From JAWXBG01 sp044375415 (GTDB taxonomy: Bacteria > Bacteroidota > Bacteroidia > Flavobacteriales_D > Sanyastnellaceae): a stretch of 30,561 bases of DNA. Position 1 is the stretch's first letter. Each line of letters starts with the position of its first letter. The stretch spans positions 1 to 30,561 of the forward strand of contig JBILMS010000039.1 of assembly GCA_044375415.1 (NCBI GenBank), in the 5' to 3' direction. A model generated the notes under the pieces. The model was given only the letters and a program-made list of their open reading frames with translations. It was not told the DNA's origin and searched no databases. Made by a program: the position numbers and the translations under genes. Of the stretch, positions 14,404 to 21,970 are shown piece by piece.

Positions 14404-16841
14404 CGAGCTATCAAAAACTGAGAAGCACCGATAGCCTTCCCTTCTAGGCTGCGAACTTTTAACACATAATTTCCGGCTTCGAGGTTTTTGGTGTCAATAG
14501 TCTTGGTAAAATTCCCATCCGCCGAAATCCCGGTACGCTGAATAAGCTGACCTTGAACGTTGTAAACATCTATAAAAACTAAACCGTCCAAGTTCGTTTC
14601 ACTCGAAATAGTCAACTGATCGCCGGCCGGAACCGGAAACAAAAGGAGTCCGGCATTGTCAACAACTCCTTCTTCAACTCCTACAGAAGGGTCTCCGTTG
14701 GCAAATGCATATTGACCTTTTCTGAGAATATCCATTTTAATATTACCTGTTCCTGAAAACAAGTTTCCGGCTGTGAGTGTGAAATCGGGATATACTTCCC
14801 ATGGCATCGAAGAGTTTTCGCGGTAAACCAATACAGCATCTGCTTCGGTGCTACTGTACAAGGAATAGTCGAGGTCATATTCGTCTTCACCGTAATAATT
14901 TACTCGACCTTCGAATAACGTTCCCTCCGGCCAAATGCCATCTACAATCCAATAATGGGAATTTGAAATATCATAAATTCCCTCTCCCAAGTTTTCCGCG
15001 TCGGGGGCACTCCAAATGTGTTCTACTCTAACGAATGTGTTATCTACTATATTTTCGTCGTAGAGCTTCATGTCCACATAAGGAATATTGGAATTAAACG
15101 ATTGATCGGGCGTTATCCATGTTTCATAGTCCATTCGATTTTGATTTAATCGGTTGTGACCATTCAATACTATGATGTAAGGTTCAATATCCGAAGTTAT
15201 TTCTACTGAAGTGAATTCATCGTCGGCCATAATTTGAAACTCTTCCCTGTTTCCTTCGATGTCTATTACAGTCAAATCGAGGGGAACACTTTGATAGAAC
15301 ACCGGACACTCTCGCAATTTTTGCTGAATAAAGACATCCGTTGTCCAAGAACCACTATTCAATTCGCTAGCAAAAGAATCCACTACAAATGTTGCAAATC
15401 CCGGAAGGTAAATCTGTGCATCGAAAAACGGTTGGAGGTTATACCCGGTCTCCTCTTCAAGCGCAATTCGAAGTTGTTCAGGTGTCATATCTTCATAAGG
15501 ATGATTGGCCTGAACACCGCTCATTCCAAGTCGAAACAGTTCGTCGCCTAAATAACCACGTAAGTTATGAACTACACTAGCTCCTTTGTAATAAGTATGC
15601 CTTCCATAAATCTGTGGGTCGGGCATTGGCGACATAGGGTAAAAACCCTCATCGTCGATATGTGCGTTTTCTAAAACATAAAGCTGATTTTCTTTAACTA
15701 CTTCTACGAAAGCTTCTTCGCCATCCATCCATTCTACCATGAGATGACTGCTGTACTCTGCAGGACCTTCCTTCATCCACATATCATTGTGCACGTGAGG
15801 AGTTACCATGTCGCCCCACCAATGGTGACCGAGTTCATGCGAGAGAAGGCTGTTGTTATCAGTTATAGATTGACCTGTCATAAACTGAGGGTAGGCAATA
15901 TTGGTAGGTATTTCGAGCGCTCCGTCTGTGGTTAATACATAACCTACTCTCGACCATGCATGCGGACCATACCAATGTTCGCATGCATCAATGGCAGAGC
16001 CTAAATTGACAAACACGCTCTGCATACCCGCCATATTCGCCGGTTTCGCCCTAAGTGTAACGGGAATATCACCATAAGCACCTGTATGTGTGTATTCATA
16101 ATTTTGATAATCTGCCACAGCAATTGCACTCAAGTGAGTCGGAATAGGTTGATCAAAACTGAAAGAACGTATTACTGTATCACCTAGTAGTTGTTGTTCT
16201 TGAATAAAATCTCCTTGACACCAAGCTCTATAAGTACCGGCACTTTTCACATGGTATTCGTATGTAGCTCGCTCCACAAACGAATCGAAGCAAGGATACC
16301 AAACCCTTCCAAAATTCGGCGGTATTGTTGATAATCCTATTCCCAGATTATAGATGTATTGAGCTTCAAAATAAAATCCGCCCCAAACAGGATCTTGGTA
16401 TGGCTCCCCGCGATAATGAACCGTAACCTCATATTCATCACCTAAAATGGGTGATTCTATAAATTGAATATCCAAAAAATCATTGGCGTAATCAAAAGAA
16501 GCGACGTTTTCTCCGGTCACCGAATCGACAACCATTTGCATTAAATCAAAACGAATGAAATCCAAATTATCCATTTTAGGACTGTAGCTCACCGTTGTCG
16601 AAGCCTTGATACTCGCTCCGGAATAGTCCGTTACATCTATAGAAATATTGTAATGCGCAATATCGAAGGTGTCACTCCTTGCTATACTTTCATTGAGCAT
16701 GCTTCGCTCATGCAAGGTCATGGGTTTGCGTTTTCCACTTAGATTACGCCAATGGTCGCATCCGTATTTATGAGGTTGAGCAATTGAAATTATGGATAGA
16801 ATACAAAGGGCAATTGTCAGAAAGGTGTACCTGTTAAGCAT
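14400..16841 (-). CDS. Secreted M1-family metallopeptidase with T9SS sorting domain
   Basis: 813 residues from the ATG at 16839-16841, which opens a signal peptide (MLNRYTFLTIALCILSIISI). The frame is open upstream to a GTG at 16907, but that extension is hydrophilic and covers the likely promoter. Catalytic core: HELGHHWWGD with H335, E336, H339, and the third zinc ligand E358 in WMKEGPAEY, exactly the HEXXH-X18-E spacing of M1. The exopeptidase motif GAMEN is replaced by GALEI (307-311). YYKGASVVHNLR supplies the usual active-site tyrosine region. The last about 80 residues (FPVPAGDQLTISSET ... LEAGNYVLKVRS) are a type A T9SS C-terminal domain, so it should be exported across the outer membrane. 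Role: extracellular aminopeptidase-like enzyme. Confidence 0.9.
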   Translation of the reverse strand: MLNRYTFLTIALCILSIISIAQPHKYGCDHWRNLSGKRKPMTLHERSMLNESIARSDTFDIAHYNISIDVTDYSGASIKASTTVSYSPKMDNLDFIRFDLMQMVVDSVTGENVASFDYANDFLDIQFIESPILGDEYEVTVHYRGEPYQDPVWGGFYFEAQYIYNLGIGLSTIPPNFGRVWYPCFDSFVERATYEYHVKSAGTYRAWCQGDFIQEQQLLGDTVIRSFSFDQPIPTHLSAIAVADYQNYEYTHTGAYGDIPVTLRAKPANMAGMQSVFVNLGSAIDACEHWYGPHAWSRVGYVLTTDGALEIPTNIAYPQFMTGQSITDNNSLLSHELGHHWWGDMVTPHVHNDMWMKEGPAEYSSHLMVEWMDGEEAFVEVVKENQLYVLENAHIDDEGFYPMSPMPDPQIYGRHTYYKGASVVHNLRGYLGDELFRLGMSGVQANHPYEDMTPEQLRIALEEETGYNLQPFFDAQIYLPGFATFVVDSFASELNSGSWTTDVFIQQKLRECPVFYQSVPLDLTVIDIEGNREEFQIMADDEFTSVEITSDIEPYIIVLNGHNRLNQNRMDYETWITPDQSFNSNIPYVDMKLYDENIVDNTFVRVEHIWSAPDAENLGEGIYDISNSHYWIVDGIWPEGTLFEGRVNYYGEDEYDLDYSLYSSTEADAVLVYRENSSMPWEVYPDFTLTAGNLFSGTGNIKMDILRKGQYAFANGDPSVGVEEGVVDNAGLLLFPVPAGDQLTISSETNLDGLVFIDVYNVQGQLIQRTGISADGNFTKTIDTKNLEAGNYVLKVRSLEGKAIGASQFLIAR

Positions 16842-16863
16842 GTTTACAAAATGAGGATTTATG

Positions 16864-16871
16864 CAAATATG
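16864..16871 (-). promoter_or_regulatory. Possible -7 box of the M1 peptidase gene
   Basis: The minus strand reads CATATTTG, one mismatch from TAnnTTTG, 22 bases before the 16841 ATG. A TTTC at 16893-16896 sits 21 bases away in the -33 position, inside the inverted repeat GTGAAA-CTAAT-TTTCAC (16891-16907). Confidence 0.25.
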
Positions 16872-17084
16872 GTACACTCTCCTCTGCTTAGTGAAACTAA
16901 TTTTCACGATTCCTTGAAACTCGATGCCGGCCTACACTAGAAAATAAGTTGAGTTTGCGGAGTGGGTGCTGAGAAAGGTACTTCAATAACGAAACTATCT
17001 GTTCCTGTTTGTACGAACTCGAACTAATTCTGCCTTTCGATTGCGCCTTTCGTCAGTAGCGTTCACAAAAACAGTAGGGTCGCT

Positions 17085-17210
17085 CCTTCGACTCCTCATC
17101 CCTCGTTCCTAAAACGTTATATACTAGATTGACCCTGCGACTGCGCATAGGGTCAATAACGTCAAACAAAACCATAGGGCCGCCCCTTCGACTCCTCATC
17201 CCTCGTTCCT
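17085..17210. repeat. 26-bp direct repeat 100 bp apart
   Basis: 17085-17110 and 17185-17210 are identical (starts CCTTCGACTCCTC, ends CCTCGTTCCT). Looser similarity extends about 30 bases further upstream of each copy. An inverted repeat ATTGACCCT/AGGGTCAAT (17128-17136 with 17149-17157) lies between them. Confidence 0.85.
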
Positions 17211-17365
17211 CGGGCTTTGTCGCTCAGGGTGACGGCGCGAGTTGAATAAATAATGAGAGGGATTTTAAGAGCAGTGCTCCGCGCGGCTCTTAAAATCCCT
17301 CCCCACTTTCATCCGCGCGGTGCACGTCACCCTGAGCAAGCTCACAAAGTGAGCGCGTCGAAGGG
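17184..17365. repeat. Three-level nested palindrome
   Basis: Outer arms CCCTTCGAC / GTCGAAGGG (17184-17192 with 17357-17365); middle arms GCTCAGGGTGACG / CGTCACCCTGAGC (17222-17234 with 17325-17337); inner hairpin GAGGGATTTTAAGAGC / GCTCTTAAAATCCCTC (17257-17272 with 17286-17301), loop of 13. All arms are perfect. CACCCTGAGC...GTCGAAGGG sequences are, as I recall, common interspersed elements in Bacteroidota intergenic DNA; here two are in inverted orientation around a 16-bp hairpin. Confidence 0.85.
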
Positions 17366-17491
17366 TTAAACGTGAACTTCTTTATAGCACGATCAACCAC
17401 GTGAGCCCATCGCAGGTTCAACCTGCTGACCATAAAAAGTGAGCTGCCTCAATGGCTGTGCAAAAACCCTTATACTTTATCCCATAAAAGC

Positions 17492-17515
17492 AAAAACCGC
17501 GTTGAAGCGGTTTTT
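17492..17515 (-). terminator. Intrinsic terminator of the outer-membrane protein gene
   Basis: Stem AAAAACCGC / GCGGTTTTT with a 6-base loop, 27 bases after the gene's stop on the minus strand; it ends in T5 in both directions. Confidence 0.75.
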
Positions 17516-17542
17516 GGCGTTTATTTTTTTTGCTTGACTTAT

Positions 17543-18022
17543 TTAGAAGGTATATCGAATCGACAATGCACCATCTCCACCCCAAAAGCCGCTGTAACCA
17601 ACTAAATTGAACTCTGGTTTCCAATCTATACTCACATTGAAAGGGATATCTCCTATATTATATTCGAGACCTAAAATGCCATCCACACCTATGACCATGT
17701 TGGATTCATTTTTATCTTCATCGAACCAAGGCCCTGATTGAAACGATCCAACGTGTCCTCCGGCTCCATAGTACCAGTTCAGATTATTTACTCCAAAAGC
17801 GTTGGCGTGACGTTCAAATAATGCAGTGAGCTCAAAACCTTTCCATGCAGTTACGAGAAGGCCCTCTAATGCATCCGAACCGTTTAAGAAGTGCTTTACT
17901 GTTAAACCGGAATGCCAACCGCCTCGAACCCCAATTGCTGTATTATAATCCTGAGCAGATGCATTCATGGATAGTGTTCCGAACAACAGTGTTATGATCA
18001 AAAATTTCAGGCTTGGCTTCAT
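17543..18022 (-). CDS. Small outer-membrane beta-barrel protein
   Basis: 159 residues. Signal peptide MKPSLKFLIITLLFGTLSMNASA, cleaved before QDYNTAIGVRGGW. The mature part alternates in the way of an eight-stranded barrel: AIGVRGGW, TVKHFL, ALEGLLVTAWKGFELTALFE, WYYGAGGHVG, GILGLEYNIGDIPFNVSIDWKPEF, and a final ALSIRYTF ending in the C-terminal Phe expected for outer-membrane insertion. It resembles generic porin-like proteins of Bacteroidota; function unknown. It has its own well-formed promoter and terminator, so it is a single-gene unit. Confidence 0.82.
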   Translation of the reverse strand: MKPSLKFLIITLLFGTLSMNASAQDYNTAIGVRGGWHSGLTVKHFLNGSDALEGLLVTAWKGFELTALFERHANAFGVNNLNWYYGAGGHVGSFQSGPWFDEDKNESNMVIGVDGILGLEYNIGDIPFNVSIDWKPEFNLVGYSGFWGGDGALSIRYTF

Positions 18023-18047
18023 ATTTCGGTGTGTTTGATTTTCGTTG

Positions 18048-18080
18048 CAAAGCTAACTTTTGTAATCATTTTTTGACAAA
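18048..18080 (-). promoter_or_regulatory. Bacteroidota-type promoter of the outer-membrane protein gene
   Basis: Minus strand: TTTG (18077-18080), 21-base spacer, TAGCTTTG (18048-18055), an exact TAnnTTTG. The ATG is 25 bases downstream, giving a short leader. Confidence 0.6.
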
Positions 18081-18183
18081 AAAAGAATCACAAGCTCTTA
18101 GTGTATAACCCATCATTCCCGCAGAACAAGTTTCATGCCTATTAGAAACCGAAAACGTGAAATGCAGATATTCATTGTCTTCC

Positions 18184-18191
18184 TATATTCG
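18184..18191 (+). promoter_or_regulatory. Possible -7 box of the M49 peptidase gene
   Basis: TATATTCG, one mismatch from TAnnTTTG, 29 bases before the ATG. No -33 element seen. Confidence 0.22.
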
Positions 18192-18220
18192 CATTCCTAT
18201 ATTCCAAAAAACCAACGGTA

Positions 18221-20287
18221 ATGAAAACCAAACATTTGTTGTATGTGCCCTTTGCGGCATTATCCATTTTAATGTCTTCATGTGGAAATGACTCTGCTAA
18301 ACCTGCAGAAACTGTAAAACAAGACACTGTAGTTTCTGATGTAATTAAAGGCGAGGATGGTCAACTTTATCAGAGCGAGCAATTCGCCGATCTCCGCGTA
18401 CTGCATTATTACATCCCTCAGTGGGACAGTCTTTCGCTGAAACAAAAAGAACTTGTGTATTATTTAACGCAAGCGGGACTTGCCGGACGTGATATTATTT
18501 ATGATCAAAGCTTCAAATACAATTTGGCTATCAGAAATGCCTTTGAAAAAATCTACACAACATACTCCGGAGATAAAACATCTTCCAATTGGAAAAATAT
18601 TGAAATTTATCTCAAGCAGATATGGTCTCACAACGGTATTCACCACGCTCAAAACAACAATAAACTAACCCCTGCTTTCGAAAGATCCTATTTCGAAGAA
18701 GTTGCCAAAGCCTCGAGTGTAAGTCTGAACGAAGAGATTTTGAACGCCATTTTCGATCCGGGTATATATAAAATGAGAACCGAAAGCGACACCCTCGTGG
18801 ATATCGTCGCGCAATCGGCAACCAACATGTACGAAGGCGTGACATTAGCAGAAGCAGAAGCCTTTTATGAAGCAAAAAAGAAAAAAGGAGATCGTGCTCC
18901 GGTGAGTTATGGTATTAATTCGAAACTAGTGAAGGTTGATGGAAAAGTGACTGAAATGGTTTATCGTGTTGGAGGTTTGTACAGTGCAGCCATCGAACAA
19001 ATCGTGTTTTGGCTCGAAAAGGCCGAAAAAGTTGCCGAAAATGACAGACAAGCGGCTTCTTTGCGCAAACTCATCGAATTCTACAAGACAGGAGACCTTC
19101 GTACATGGGATGATTTTAATATCTTATGGGCAGGAACCTTAGACGGTGATATCGATTTCATTCAGGGTTTTGTTGAAACCTATCACGATCCTATAGGTCT
19201 GAGAGGAAGTTATGAAAGTATTGTCGAGATAAAAGACTTCGAAGCCTCACAGCGAATGAAAGTTATGATGAATAACGCTCAGTGGTTTGAAGACAATAGC
19301 AGCACAGACCCACTTCATAAAAAAGACAGTGTTGTAGGTGTCGTTTATAATGTAGTGAACGTAGCAGGAGAATCGGGCGATGCCTCACCGCAAACACCCA
19401 TTGGAGTGAATCTACCGAATTCAAATTGGATACGAGCCAAGTTTGGTTCTAAGAGTGTAAGTCTCGGCAACATCGAACATGCTTATGAAAACGCCTCCGG
19501 ACCGGGCTTCTTGGAAGAGTTTGCTCATGACAAAGAAGAAGTAGAACGTTCGAAAAAACACAGCGATGTAGCGGGCAAACTTCATACTGCACTTCACGAA
19601 GTAGTGGGACATGCCTCCGGAAAAATTTTGGAAGATGTAGAACAACCGCGCACTACCCTTAAAAACTATGCAAGTACAATAGAAGAAGGTCGCGCCGATC
19701 TCGTAGCGCTTTACTTCATGATGGATCCAAAAATGATTGAACTTGGATTAATGGAAAGCCTTGAGGTTGGTAAAGCCGAATACGACAGTTATATTAGAAA
19801 TGGACTTTTGGTTCAATTGAGAAGATTGGAAGAAGGTAAAAAACTTGAAGAAGCCCATATGCGAAATCGTGCTTGGATTTCACGTTGGGTTTTGGAAAAA
19901 GGAAAAGCCGATAATGTAATTGCCGAGGTAAAACGCGACGGTAAAACCTACTACGACATTCAAGACTACGATAAATTGAGAGCATTATTTGGTCAACTAC
20001 TCAAAGAAGTGCAACGAATCACCAGTGAAGGCGATTTTGCAGCAGCTGCAGCTCTAGCTGATGGATACGGGCGCGACATTGATCCGGCCTTGCACAAGGA
20101 AGTGATAGAGCGCGCGAAAAAGTTCAATATGGCTCCCTTCAGCTCCTTTGTAAATCCGGAGCTCGAAGCAGTTCTGAATGATGCCGGAGAAGTGACGGAC
20201 GTAAAAGTAAATTATCCCACAAGTTTCGCAGAACAGATGCTTCGTTACTCCAAGAACTATGGATTCTTAGCGAAGGAATTGGAATAG
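18221..20287 (+). CDS. Dipeptidyl-peptidase III-like M49 metallopeptidase, lipoprotein
   Basis: 688 residues. A lipoprotein signal is clear: hydrophobic stretch then LMSSC with lipidated C21. The zinc motif is HEVVGHASGKI with H459 and H464, the M49 pattern HEXXGH, and the third ligand is in EEGRADLVALY (E488/E489), matching EECRAE of DPP III. Downstream RLEEGKKLEEAHMRNRAWISRW and DIQDYDKLRALFG are usual in Bacteroidota M49 enzymes. DPP III removes dipeptides from the N-terminus of oligopeptides. The signal suggests it works in the envelope, not the cytoplasm as in eukaryotes; the side of the outer membrane is unknown. Single gene, with a perfect terminator at 20310-20335. Confidence 0.9.
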   Translation: MKTKHLLYVPFAALSILMSSCGNDSAKPAETVKQDTVVSDVIKGEDGQLYQSEQFADLRVLHYYIPQWDSLSLKQKELVYYLTQAGLAGRDIIYDQSFKYNLAIRNAFEKIYTTYSGDKTSSNWKNIEIYLKQIWSHNGIHHAQNNNKLTPAFERSYFEEVAKASSVSLNEEILNAIFDPGIYKMRTESDTLVDIVAQSATNMYEGVTLAEAEAFYEAKKKKGDRAPVSYGINSKLVKVDGKVTEMVYRVGGLYSAAIEQIVFWLEKAEKVAENDRQAASLRKLIEFYKTGDLRTWDDFNILWAGTLDGDIDFIQGFVETYHDPIGLRGSYESIVEIKDFEASQRMKVMMNNAQWFEDNSSTDPLHKKDSVVGVVYNVVNVAGESGDASPQTPIGVNLPNSNWIRAKFGSKSVSLGNIEHAYENASGPGFLEEFAHDKEEVERSKKHSDVAGKLHTALHEVVGHASGKILEDVEQPRTTLKNYASTIEEGRADLVALYFMMDPKMIELGLMESLEVGKAEYDSYIRNGLLVQLRRLEEGKKLEEAHMRNRAWISRWVLEKGKADNVIAEVKRDGKTYYDIQDYDKLRALFGQLLKEVQRITSEGDFAAAAALADGYGRDIDPALHKEVIERAKKFNMAPFSSFVNPELEAVLNDAGEVTDVKVNYPTSFAEQMLRYSKNYGFLAKELE

Positions 20288-20309
20288 GATTCTTTTTGCA
20301 ATGAATAGT

Positions 20310-20335
20310 AAAAAGGCCGGAATTCCGGCCTTTTT
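20310..20335 (+). terminator. Perfect palindromic bidirectional terminator
   Basis: AAAAAGGCCGG / CCGGCCTTTTT around AATT, all perfectly paired. It serves the M49 gene (plus) 23 bases after its stop, and the T9SS cargo operon (minus) from the other side. Confidence 0.85.
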
Positions 20336-20423
20336 ATTCTTTTTCTATACTAAGTTACAATCTATAATACCAATTCACGAGAGGCGAAGATTCGAGGATA
20401 ACTCCATTTTATTCTCTAAACAA

Positions 20424-21968
20424 CTATTCAACCACCACCTTTTGTGCATGTACCGTACCATTACCAAAGTCCACCTCCAACATATAGATTCCTTCGCTTA
20501 AATGAGAAATATCCAACTGCGTGTTTGCACTTTGTACTTCCGCCTTCAACACAATCTTTCCGGTTATGTCCTTTAAAACGACACTTTCAAAAACACTCCT
20601 GCATTGAATGTTGAATAAGGTTGAGGCAGGATTTGGAAAAACACGTACCACTTCACTCTCAAGTTCCTCAATGCCTATGGGCGGTGGACAGCCATTGCTC
20701 ACCACTTCACCACAGGCATCCACTTTCAGGAGCCAAAGCCGTTGTAAGTTTCCTATTTCGCTCGGCACTTGCGCTTCTCCAAGGCACATGTATCCTCCGT
20801 CCTGAGTTTGTATCACGTCCCAAAAACTATAACTGGTAATATCTCCAGGTGGAACATAGTCTCTGAACCACTCCACATTCAATTCGCTATCCAATTTAAG
20901 CAAACACATTTTCATATAGTCAGGATTTGTACTTTCAAAAAACTGACCATAAATTTGAATCAAGTAGCCTCCATCACTAGTATTTATTACATCTTGGACG
21001 GCTGTGAGCATACAATGCGTTGTCCACTCGGGAATCTCAATAGGTTCGTTAGAGAGTATTGTGACAGAATTGGGGTCTATAATTACAGCATGAGGCTGCA
21101 TATTGCGCTCAGGATAATCCGGTTCATCTATGCAATGCAGGTAAACAGCGAGCACGTTGCCATCAGGCATGATGGTTTGGCTTTGGTTGGACTCTCTACA
21201 ATGGTCTGGATTTCCATAGGTTACCCTTCCCAGGAGATCCCCTGTGGGACTATATTTAGAAGATGCAGCTACCTCGTTTGAGGAAGTTGCTTCATCGCCA
21301 AACACCCAATAGTTTCCATCGGCCAGAAGATAAGCTCCATCAGTTCCGTATTTAGTTTCGCCATTGTAGTGATCGTGTATGTCAATAACCTCACCATCTG
21401 CTGTAATTCGTACAAACCTTAACAAGGTTGGAGATTCATCTTCACCTACAATAATATTATCCTGGTAAATGAGAACACAAATTAGTAAGATAGTGTCACC
21501 TGGTATAACAACAGGTGTGTAGGGAAAGGACCTCAATGTGTCTGCAATATTCCACTGATCGAATTGAATAGCCCATGCTTCATTGAACGAATCTGAAACC
21601 TTTCCGATGCATGCTGTTGACATACTAAATCCACTGTTATTGGAAAGCGTGGTGACGTAACTACCGTCAGAAAGGCGATTGACATGCATATTTGGATTAG
21701 CACCTGCGGGACCCCAGTTTATGTTGAAATCACTCTTTAGAAATTCAACCTGTTCGCCATCAAGGTTAAATCTTCTAACAGTTATACTGTCGTTACCGGA
21801 TACTACCCATGAACCAAAGGCTGTGATTGTAGAATCTGTATCAAGAAAAAGTTCATCGTATAGCAGGGCTGTGTAAATTGTATTTTCTTCATATACATTA
21901 TTGAAGTAGGTGTATTGGCCAATACATATCGAAGGAAACAGTGAAATGACAAGTACTATTTTTTTCAT
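20424..21968 (-). CDS. Secreted protein with T9SS type A sorting domain
   Basis: 514 residues, no enzymatic family recognised. Signal peptide MKKIVLVISLFPSICIGQ. The central part (about 40-420) has repeated segments with spaced Gly/Asp and aromatic residues (SDGSYVTTL, ADGNYWVFGDE, PDGNVLAVYL, SDGGYLIQIYG, QDGGYMCLGE), each like a blade of a beta-propeller of the kind seen in T9SS cargo. The last about 75 residues carry the sorting domain: VFPNPASTLFNIQCRS, VVLKDITGKIVLKAE, HLSEGIYMLEVD. The start codon is 2 bases after the stop of the giant gene, so they form one operon. Likely surface-displayed or released. Confidence 0.85.
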   Translation of the reverse strand: MKKIVLVISLFPSICIGQYTYFNNVYEENTIYTALLYDELFLDTDSTITAFGSWVVSGNDSITVRRFNLDGEQVEFLKSDFNINWGPAGANPNMHVNRLSDGSYVTTLSNNSGFSMSTACIGKVSDSFNEAWAIQFDQWNIADTLRSFPYTPVVIPGDTILLICVLIYQDNIIVGEDESPTLLRFVRITADGEVIDIHDHYNGETKYGTDGAYLLADGNYWVFGDEATSSNEVAASSKYSPTGDLLGRVTYGNPDHCRESNQSQTIMPDGNVLAVYLHCIDEPDYPERNMQPHAVIIDPNSVTILSNEPIEIPEWTTHCMLTAVQDVINTSDGGYLIQIYGQFFESTNPDYMKMCLLKLDSELNVEWFRDYVPPGDITSYSFWDVIQTQDGGYMCLGEAQVPSEIGNLQRLWLLKVDACGEVVSNGCPPPIGIEELESEVVRVFPNPASTLFNIQCRSVFESVVLKDITGKIVLKAEVQSANTQLDISHLSEGIYMLEVDFGNGTVHAQKVVVE

Positions 21969-21970
21969 GT

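Larger units (their letters stand above)
16842..17542. other. Palindrome-rich non-coding region
   Basis: About 700 bases with no supported gene. The first part holds the M1 promoter region. From 17050 to 17370 there is a 26-bp direct repeat at a 100-base offset, a 9-bp hairpin and a three-level nested palindrome, all described separately. A 15-base perfect palindrome GCAGGTTCAACCTGC lies at 17412-17426. The outer-membrane gene's terminator is at 17492-17515. Composition is locally more GC-rich than the genes around it. Confidence 0.7.

Noticed and set aside
16842..16907. N-terminal extension of the M1 peptidase from GTG at 16907
   Set aside because: It puts a charged stretch before a perfect signal peptide and spans the likely promoter; the ATG at 16841 is better.
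17401..17430. T-arm-like palindrome GCAGGTTCAACCTGC suggesting a tRNA remnant
   Set aside because: The loop register does not match a TTCRA T-loop and no acceptor, D or anticodon arms can be drawn around it.
17418..17624. 68-codon minus-strand frame
   Set aside because: It crosses the terminator hairpin and the 3' end of the outer-membrane protein gene in another frame; its content looks like a shadow.
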